NCBI GenBank assembly: GCA_050253535.1 | Contig: JBFWIW010000021.1 | Span: 1-39,484 of the forward strand | DNA length: 39,484 nucleotides | Reading direction: 5' to 3' | DNA from: JBFWIW01 sp050253535 | Lineage (GTDB): Bacteria > Bacillota > Clostridia > Oscillospirales > Oscillospiraceae | Shown here: positions 33,677 to 39,484 of the stretch, in pieces | Layout of the letters: every line of letters starts with the position of its first letter | Position numbering within the stretch: position 1 is the first letter of the stretch | The notes under the pieces: generated by a model | Told to the model about the DNA's origin: nothing | The model's input: only the letters and a program-made list of their open reading frames with translations | Databases searched by the model: none | Translations under genes and position numbers: made by a program

Positions 33677-34432
33677 ATGAACGAGGCGATTTCCAGCAGA
33701 AAGAATGAAAAGATTACCCGTATGAGAAAGCTGGGCTCTTTCCGCGCCGCGCGCCGCGAGTTCGGGGAATTTCTCTGTGACGGGGAAAAGCTCCTCCTCG
33801 AGGCGCTCAAAAACGGCGCCGATATCCGCATGATTCTGACGGCGGACGAGCTCCGCGTCAAAGTGCCGGAGAACATCCCAATATATTCGGTGCCGATGGG
33901 CGTAATTGAAGCGGTGTCGCCTCTCAAAAACCCTCAAAGTATTCTCTTCTCCTGTGCTATACCGAAAAAAAGGGGAGAAATACGGCGCGGCGCGCATATA
34001 ATACTGGAAAATATGCAGGATCCGGGGAACGTCGGCATGGTTATGAGAACGGCAAACGCCTTTTTGATGGCGGATGTTATCCTTGTCGGTTCATGTGCCG
34101 ATCCATATAACCCAAAGGCAGTCAGGGCCTCAATGGGCGCAGTTTTCAGGCAGCGCGTATACGAGGCGGGGTATGAGGATATTGAGAAGCTTCGCAGAAG
34201 CGGCTTGAGGCTTTATGGCGCGGCGCTCGGCGAGGGCTCGGTTGATATTCGGAAGGTCGACCTCAAAAACACTGCCGTCGTCATAGGCAGCGAAGGGCAG
34301 GGGCTTTCAGAAAAAATGCTTTCCATCTGCGATGGGCGGGTCATCGTCCCTATGAATCCCGCCTGCGAGTCATTGAACGCCGGAGTTGCGGCAGCTGTCG
34401 TCATGTGGGAAATGAGACGTGCCGCTATATAA
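33677..34432 (+). CDS. SpoU-family (TrmH/RlmB-like) RNA 2'-O-methyltransferase
   Basis: About 251 residues. An N-terminal L30e-like substrate-binding domain (about 1-95) precedes a knotted SPOUT methyltransferase domain with the three SpoU motifs: ENMQDPGNVGMVMRTANAF, VIGSEGQGLSEKML and VPMNPACESLNAGVAAAV. It transfers a methyl group from SAM to a ribose in rRNA or tRNA; the exact target cannot be told from sequence. ATG 33677 is chosen over GTG 33665; both have weak ribosome binding sites. dprA follows 33 bases later. Confidence 0.92.
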   Translation: MNEAISSRKNEKITRMRKLGSFRAARREFGEFLCDGEKLLLEALKNGADIRMILTADELRVKVPENIPIYSVPMGVIEAVSPLKNPQSILFSCAIPKKRGEIRRGAHIILENMQDPGNVGMVMRTANAFLMADVILVGSCADPYNPKAVRASMGAVFRQRVYEAGYEDIEKLRRSGLRLYGAALGEGSVDIRKVDLKNTAVVIGSEGQGLSEKMLSICDGRVIVPMNPACESLNAGVAAAVVMWEMRRAAI

Positions 34433-34465
34433 ATAAAATAACGCGCAGAATAAGGTGGTGTTTTT

Positions 34466-35701
34466 ATGTCTGCTCTCAAGTTTTGGATATGGCTTGCCTC
34501 GTGCCGGAGAGTGGGCGCGAGGACGGCGGGGATGCTTTTGGAGCATTTCGGATCGCCGGAGGCTGTCTTTTTCGCGGAAGAAGAAGAGTTCAAAAAAATA
34601 GAAGGCCTTGGCAAGGCGGAAATTGATTCTCTCATTCATAAAAACCTCATTGGCGCACGTAAAATACTTGCGGAATGTGAGAATCGGGGTTTTCGGGTAA
34701 TTACAATAAACGACGCGGAGTATCCCGCCCGGCTTAAAAACATATCCAATCCGCCGATAATCCTCTATGTCGGGGGGAGGCTTCCTGCTGTGGACGAGGA
34801 GGCGGCAGTCGCCGTCGCCGGGACCAGAGACTGCACGCCTTACGGCATAAAGACTGCTGAGCGTATAGGCTATGAGATAGCAAAGGCGGGAGGGCTTGTT
34901 GTATCGGGCCTGGCCCGGGGCATTGATTCAGCCGCTACCAGGGGAGCATTGCGCGCGGGAGGGCGGGTTGTCGGCGTTATCGGATCGGGGCTTGACGTCG
35001 TATATCCGCCGCAGAACCGCGCACTTTTCAATGACGTGATGTCGACAGGTGCCATCATCAGCGAATACCCACCCGGTACAGAGGCTTATAGATCGAACTT
35101 TCCGGCCAGGAACAGAATACTTTCGGGTATTTCCGTCGGCGTTGTGATAATTGAGGCGCCCCGCCATTCCGGAGCGCTCATAACGGCCGCCAGGGCGCTT
35201 GAACAGGGAAGGGATGTCTTTTCCGTCCCCGGAAATGTGGATGCTGCGGCCTGCGAGGGATCAAACAGACTGCTTCTCGAAGGGGCGATACCTGCCGTTT
35301 CAGGTTTTGATATTATGGAGGAATACATGTCGCTCTATCCCGAAAAACTCGGCAGAGCGGGAAGTATTAAAACGGTTCCGCTCGACCCGCTTATGACCAA
35401 AAAACTTATAAATAGGGAGCTTGCAGGGGAAAATGCCCCCCTCAATCCGACAAAAAAAGAGATTGACAACACAGAAAGCATGGCATATATTGACTTAGTG
35501 ATACGGTCGGGGGAACTTTCCGAGACCGAATCTGCTGTCATAAGCACTGTTAAGACCGGCGAAATGTACGTAGACGATATTATCGCGGGGAGTTTGCTCC
35601 CAGCGCCGGAAGTCCTGTCCGCCCTTACCATGCTGGAGATAAAAGGGCATATTCTGCGGCGTGCAGGCAATAGAATTGTTCTCAATACTACCGGGAAATG
35701 A
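34466..35701 (+). CDS. dprA: DNA processing protein DprA
   Basis: 411 residues. It binds incoming single-stranded DNA and loads RecA during natural transformation. A helical N-terminal domain (helix-hairpin-helix-like IEGLGKAE near residues 45-52) precedes the Rossmann-like core with AGTRDCTPYG (118-127), SGLARGIDSAATRGAL (147-162), SEYPPGT and FPARNRILSG (212-221). A winged-helix-like C-terminal domain follows (about 345-411). All DNA-binding motifs look intact. No other competence gene is in the window; DprA is common in species not known to be transformable. AAGGTGGTG precedes the ATG. Confidence 0.96.
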   Translation: MSALKFWIWLASCRRVGARTAGMLLEHFGSPEAVFFAEEEEFKKIEGLGKAEIDSLIHKNLIGARKILAECENRGFRVITINDAEYPARLKNISNPPIILYVGGRLPAVDEEAAVAVAGTRDCTPYGIKTAERIGYEIAKAGGLVVSGLARGIDSAATRGALRAGGRVVGVIGSGLDVVYPPQNRALFNDVMSTGAIISEYPPGTEAYRSNFPARNRILSGISVGVVIIEAPRHSGALITAARALEQGRDVFSVPGNVDAAACEGSNRLLLEGAIPAVSGFDIMEEYMSLYPEKLGRAGSIKTVPLDPLMTKKLINRELAGENAPLNPTKKEIDNTESMAYIDLVIRSGELSETESAVISTVKTGEMYVDDIIAGSLLPAPEVLSALTMLEIKGHILRRAGNRIVLNTTGK

Positions 35702-35710
35702 GGATCTTTA

Positions 35711-38044
35711 ATGCCAAGAACAAAGACAAATCTTGTTATAGTCGAGTCCCCAGCAAAGGCCAAGACCATCGGCAAGTATCTGGGAAGCGGATACAAAGTC
35801 ACGGCCTCCATGGGACATTTGCGCGATCTGCCCAAGAGTACCATGGGCGTTGATATAGAAAACGGGTTTATTCCCGATTACAAGCCAGTAAAGGGACGCG
35901 AGGAGACTATCAGCGAATTAAAAAAGGAAGCTTCGGCGAGCGGCCGCGTATATCTCGCGACCGACCCCGACCGGGAGGGAGAGGCGATTTCGTGGCATCT
36001 CAAGGAACTTCTGGGCCTGAGCGACGAAGAGGTCTACAGGGTCACCTTTAACGAGATAACGAAAAGAGTGGTGTCCGAGAGCATAGAGCACCCGAGGCCG
36101 ATCGACAAGGATCTTGTAGACGCGCAGCAGGCACGCAGAATTCTCGATCGCATAGTCGGCTATAAGCTCAGCCCTCTGCTTTGGAAGAAGATAAAGAGAG
36201 GACTCTCCGCCGGGCGTGTCCAGTCCGTTGCGACGAGGATGGTCACGGACAGGGAGGAAGAGATACGGGTCTTTAATCCTGAGGAATACTGGCTTTTGGA
36301 TGTTGTCCTCGACTGTATTGGCAAGGCCGGCTCGTTCACCGCAAAATATTATGGCAAAGGCGAGAAAAAGGAAGCGCTTAAGTGTGAGGCAGATGTAAAC
36401 CGCGTCGTGTCCGCCATCGAAAAGTCACCTTTCATTATTAAGGATATCAAGCGGGCGGACAAACAGAAGTCGCCGTCGCCCCCGTTCATAACGTCCACTT
36501 TGCAGCAGGAGGCCTCGCGCAGGCTCGGAATGACTCCGCGCCGTGCAATGTCAATTGCGCAGCAGCTCTACGAGGGTGTGGATATAGAGGGCGAGGGTAC
36601 AGTCGGTCTCATTACCTATATGAGGACCGATTCGCTTCGTATTTCTGAGGATGCGCTTTCTGCAACGAAGGATGTCATAGTCGGCCGCTACGGAGAGGCC
36701 TATCATCCCGGCAATCCCAGACGCTTTAAAACCAAGGATTCGGCGCAGGACGCGCACGAGGCGATAAGGCCGTCCGACGTCAGACTTTTCCCCGAGAGCA
36801 TAAAAAACAGCGTGACAAGCGAACAGTATAAGCTCTATAAAATCATCTGGGACAGATTTATAGCCAGCCAAATGTCCCCGGCGGTTTACGACAGTGTTAC
36901 AATAGACACGTCCTCAGCCGGATACGTTTTTCGCGCGAACCACTCCGCCATCAAGTTTGCCGGTTTCACCGCCGTCTACGAGGAGGGGCGTGATGAGGAA
37001 AAGGAAGAGGAGAAGTCTGCGCTCCCGAAGCTCTCGGAGGGAGAGGAAGTTAACCTGCGTGAACTGAAAAAAGAACAGAAATTTACACAGCCGCCCACTC
37101 GCTACACAGAAGCGACGCTGATAAAGGCAATGGAGGATACGGGGGTCGGCAGGCCAAGCACTTACGCACCTACCATTTCGACCATACTCGACAGGGAATA
37201 TGTCGTGAAAGAGGGCAAATTTCTGCGCCCGACGCCCCTGGGTGAGGTTGTGACTACCCTCATGAAGGAGCGATTTTCCGATATCGTCGACCTGAAATTC
37301 ACAGCCAGAATGGAGGGCGAGCTCGACAGCGTCGAAAAGGGGAAAAAGGAATGGAAGAGCGTCCTCAATGATTTTTACGCTCCTTTCGAAGATTCGATAA
37401 AGGCGGCGGAGACCGCACTTGACGGCGAGAGGATACGCATACCCAGCGAGGAATCAGACGAGGTGTGTGATGTCTGCGGGCGCAAAATGGTCGTAAAATC
37501 CGGCCGCTTCGGCAGGTTTTTGGCTTGCCCGGGATATCCGGAATGCAGCTTTACAAAGCCTCTAGTCGTCGAGATGCCCGGTAAATGCCCCAATTGCGGG
37601 GCCAGGATACTTAAACGTACGTCCAAAAACGGTTACACCTACTATGCCTGCGAGAAGAGCAAAATCTGCGGATTCATGACGTGGGATGTTCCTGTCAAGG
37701 ATAATTGCCCACAGTGCGGGCATACACTGTTTAAAAGGTCGGGAAAGGGTTTCAGAAAGCCATTCTGCACAAACGAGGCATGTCCCGCCTTTTTGCCTGA
37801 AGATAAGCGCGGCTACCGCAAAAAGACCGAGGCAGCAGCCAGTAATGTAAAAGACAGCGGGGAAGTTGCCAACGCTCCGGCGGAAAAAACACCGGCCGTG
37901 AAAGAACCAGCGACTAAGAAGCCAGCCGCGAAAAAACCAGCGGCAAAAAAAACCGCCGCCAAGAAGTCGGCCGCGAAAAAGCCGGCCGCGAAAAAACCAG
38001 CGGCAAAAAAGTCCGCCGTGAAATCGGATGACGACACATTATGA
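35711..38044 (+). CDS. topA: DNA topoisomerase I with basic repeat tail
   Basis: Type IA topoisomerase, 777 residues, relaxes negative supercoils. The N-terminal Toprim domain has VIVESPAKAKTIGKYLG and DPDREGEAISWHL; the catalytic Tyr303 is in GLITYMRTDSLR. Three C-terminal four-Cys zinc modules follow, the first starting at Cys586 (CDVCGRKM), then CPNCG and CPQCG. The last 45 or so residues are an Ala/Lys/Pro repeat (KKPAA units), like a histone H1 tail. Mycobacterial TopA has a lysine-rich tail of comparable kind that aids DNA binding. dprA is 9 bases upstream, the usual neighbour, and trmFO overlaps its stop by ATGA. Confidence 0.98.
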   Translation: MPRTKTNLVIVESPAKAKTIGKYLGSGYKVTASMGHLRDLPKSTMGVDIENGFIPDYKPVKGREETISELKKEASASGRVYLATDPDREGEAISWHLKELLGLSDEEVYRVTFNEITKRVVSESIEHPRPIDKDLVDAQQARRILDRIVGYKLSPLLWKKIKRGLSAGRVQSVATRMVTDREEEIRVFNPEEYWLLDVVLDCIGKAGSFTAKYYGKGEKKEALKCEADVNRVVSAIEKSPFIIKDIKRADKQKSPSPPFITSTLQQEASRRLGMTPRRAMSIAQQLYEGVDIEGEGTVGLITYMRTDSLRISEDALSATKDVIVGRYGEAYHPGNPRRFKTKDSAQDAHEAIRPSDVRLFPESIKNSVTSEQYKLYKIIWDRFIASQMSPAVYDSVTIDTSSAGYVFRANHSAIKFAGFTAVYEEGRDEEKEEEKSALPKLSEGEEVNLRELKKEQKFTQPPTRYTEATLIKAMEDTGVGRPSTYAPTISTILDREYVVKEGKFLRPTPLGEVVTTLMKERFSDIVDLKFTARMEGELDSVEKGKKEWKSVLNDFYAPFEDSIKAAETALDGERIRIPSEESDEVCDVCGRKMVVKSGRFGRFLACPGYPECSFTKPLVVEMPGKCPNCGARILKRTSKNGYTYYACEKSKICGFMTWDVPVKDNCPQCGHTLFKRSGKGFRKPFCTNEACPAFLPEDKRGYRKKTEAAASNVKDSGEVANAPAEKTPAVKEPATKKPAAKKPAAKKTAAKKSAAKKPAAKKPAAKKSAVKSDDDTL
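37926..38010 (+). repeat. 60-base in-frame tandem repeat in the topA tail
   Basis: A block of 25 identical bases beginning CCGCGAAAAAACCAG occurs at 37926-37950 and again at 37986-38010, exactly 60 bases (20 codons) apart. Within it a KK-x-AA unit of 5 codons repeats. A-runs of 6-8 bases make the stretch prone to slippage and length variation. Confidence 0.9.
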
Positions 38045-39348
38045 AGTGCACGGTAATAGGCGCGGGTCTCGCGGGGTGTGAGGCCGCATGGCAGATGGCC
38101 TGCCGCGGAGTCGCTGTCAGTCTCATCGAGATGAAGCCGCTAAAAAAGACACCGGCTCATGTGTCGGACGATTTCTCCGAGCTTGTTTGCTCAAATTCGC
38201 TGAGAAGCGATGAGCTTTCCAATGCTGCCGGACTGCTGAAAGAAGAGATGCGCAGGCTGGGGAGCGTCGTTATGGCCTGTGCGGATGAAAATAGGGTTCC
38301 GGCGGGCGGGGCGCTCGCCGTTGACCGGGAGAGATTTTCGCATGCAGTTACGGAAAAAATAAAGAGCCACCCTAATATCCAAATTCATGCCGCCGAGGTC
38401 TCCGATATACCCGAAGGCAGGGTAATAATAGCGACTGGGCCTCTGACTTCTGACAAGATGGCCGAGAGTATAAAAGAGCTCTCTCCGGAGGGGAAGACGC
38501 TCAGCTTTTACGACGCGGCGGCTCCCATCGTCACCTTTGAGAGCATCGATATGGAAAGGGCGTATTTCGCCTCCCGATACGGCAAAGGGACAGCCGACTA
38601 TATAAATTGCCCTATGTCGAGGGACGAGTATCTCGCGTTTGTATCCGAACTTTCCGGAGCAGAAGAGACCGAGGTGCACGGTTTTGACGACGGCGGCGTT
38701 TTTGAGGGGTGCATGCCGGTGGAGGTTATGGCTCGGCGCGGGGAGGATACTCTGCGTTTCGGCCCGATGAAACCGGTTGGCCTCGATGATCCGAAGACGG
38801 GGCGTATGCCGTACGCCGTAGTCCAGCTGCGGCGTGATAATGCGACAGGCACGATATACAACATTGTGGGCTTCCAGACTCACCTCAGATTCCCGGAACA
38901 GCGCCGGGTGTTCTCAATGATACCCGGACTGCAAAACGCGGAATACGTCCGCTACGGCGTCATGCACCGCAATACGTTTCTGGATTCGCCTCGCCTTTTG
39001 GACAGATATTACCGGTTAAAGGCTGACAAACGTATAAGCTTTGCCGGCCAGATGACGGGAGTGGAGGGATATATAGAGTCCGCAGCCTCCGGTCTTTTGG
39101 TTGGTATCGAGACGGCGCGCGAGCTTAAGGGGAGTGAGCCGGCTGATTTTCCGGCAGAAACGGCCATAGGCGCGCTCGCGCTCTATGTAAGCTGCGAAGC
39201 GAAAACTGATTTCCAGCCTATGAATATAAACTACGGCATAATATCCCCGCTGGGTTACAGAATAAAGGGGAAGAGAAATAAGAATGCCGCCATCTCGCAG
39301 AGGTCGCTTGAGGTGATAGACGGTATTATCGCGGAGGGACGGGCATGA
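38041..39348 (+). CDS. trmFO: Folate/FAD-dependent tRNA (uracil-54-C5)-methyltransferase
   Basis: Makes ribothymidine at position 54 of tRNA using methylenetetrahydrofolate and FAD; 435 residues. The FAD-binding loop VIGAGLAGCEAAW is at the N-terminus, LVCSNSLRSDEL near residues 48-59 is diagnostic, and FEGCMPVEVMARRG contains the catalytic Cys known from B. subtilis. GQMTGVEGYIESAASGL is also typical. It overlaps topA and plsX by ATGA at both ends, so topA-trmFO-plsX are tightly coupled. Confidence 0.97.
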   Translation: MKCTVIGAGLAGCEAAWQMACRGVAVSLIEMKPLKKTPAHVSDDFSELVCSNSLRSDELSNAAGLLKEEMRRLGSVVMACADENRVPAGGALAVDRERFSHAVTEKIKSHPNIQIHAAEVSDIPEGRVIIATGPLTSDKMAESIKELSPEGKTLSFYDAAAPIVTFESIDMERAYFASRYGKGTADYINCPMSRDEYLAFVSELSGAEETEVHGFDDGGVFEGCMPVEVMARRGEDTLRFGPMKPVGLDDPKTGRMPYAVVQLRRDNATGTIYNIVGFQTHLRFPEQRRVFSMIPGLQNAEYVRYGVMHRNTFLDSPRLLDRYYRLKADKRISFAGQMTGVEGYIESAASGLLVGIETARELKGSEPADFPAETAIGALALYVSCEAKTDFQPMNINYGIISPLGYRIKGKRNKNAAISQRSLEVIDGIIAEGRA

Positions 39349-39484
39349 GGATAATAGTTGACGCCATGGGCGGTGACAACGCGCCGCAGGCGCTGGTTGA
39401 AGGCGCCGTTATGGCAGCCGAGGAATTCGGAGTTGAAATAATACTGACCGGGCGAGGTGAAAAGATCCTCAAATGTCTTGAAAC
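39345..39484 (+). CDS. plsX: Phosphate acyltransferase PlsX (5' part only)
   Basis: The first 46 codons are visible before the window ends. The N-terminus reads RIIVDAMGGDNAPQALVEGA, the hallmark of PlsX, which converts acyl-ACP to acyl-phosphate for phospholipid synthesis. The ATG overlaps the trmFO stop, and GGAGGG lies 6 bases upstream. It would use acyl-ACP made by the fatty-acid operon about 20 kb away. Confidence 0.93.
   Translation, partial: MRIIVDAMGGDNAPQALVEGAVMAAEEFGVEIILTGRGEKILKCLE

Noticed and set aside
37919..38040. KKPAA repeats as a frameshift artefact or CRISPR-like array
   Set aside because: The frame continues cleanly to a stop overlapping trmFO, and there are no spacers; it is a protein-coding low-complexity tail.

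Overview
The window is a dense stretch of housekeeping chromosome from a low-GC-type Gram-positive bacterium, most likely an anaerobic member of the Clostridia (Bacillota). The pointers are the FabT/FabH/ACP/FabK gene order, FabK as the enoyl reductase, folate-dependent TrmFO, the FtsEX-M23 pair, DprA-TopA-TrmFO-PlsX linkage, strong AGGAGG-type ribosome binding sites and textbook sigma-A promoters. A placement near the Oscillospirales is a guess from general protein flavour only. No phage, IS element, CRISPR array or rRNA operon is visible.

Layout. (1) Positions 1-430: a tRNA-Leu(GAG) reads leftward and rpoB rightward, each from its own consensus promoter. (2) 430-7913: rpoB and rpoC, coupled by an ATGA overlap and ended by a hairpin terminator. 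(3) 8108-19961, minus strand: a roughly 12-kb type II fatty-acid operon read right to left: MarR/FabT-type repressor, fabH, acpP, fabK, fabD, fabG, fabF, accB, fabZ, accC, accD, accA, then a DegV lipid-binding protein, a short biotin ligase and the biotin transporter BioY. One promoter with a palindromic operator precedes the repressor. (4) 20200-24904: rpsL, rpsG, fusA and tuf, with an additional promoter before tuf and a strong terminator after it. (5) 24927-26219: a DUF4830-like membrane-anchored protein, divergent from an RsuA-family pseudouridine synthase. (6) 26341-31227: a CdaR/PucR-type regulator, ftsE, ftsX, an M23 coiled-coil peptidoglycan hydrolase and an unrecognised protein. (7) 31239-33467: greA and lysS behind a perfect consensus promoter, ended by a terminator. 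(8) 33677-39484: a SpoU-family RNA methyltransferase, dprA, topA, trmFO and the start of plsX, which is cut by the window edge.

How it fits together. The common Firmicute string rpoB-rpoC-rpsL-rpsG-fusA-tuf is present but split by the oppositely oriented fatty-acid operon. That operon encodes the full acetyl-CoA carboxylase, the elongation cycle, and the means to import biotin (BioY) and attach it (biotin ligase) to AccB. The DegV protein probably handles exogenous fatty acids. FtsEX sits directly before its likely partner hydrolase.

The points most worth a second look are a biotin ligase with altered signature residues and no C-terminal domain, an accD leader hairpin with a competing pairing over the start region, two possibly related inverted-repeat intergenic elements, a leader hairpin in front of greA, a hairpin covering the start region of the unrecognised gene, and a histone-H1-like KKPAA tail on topoisomerase I. 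No clearly undescribed multi-gene system was found.
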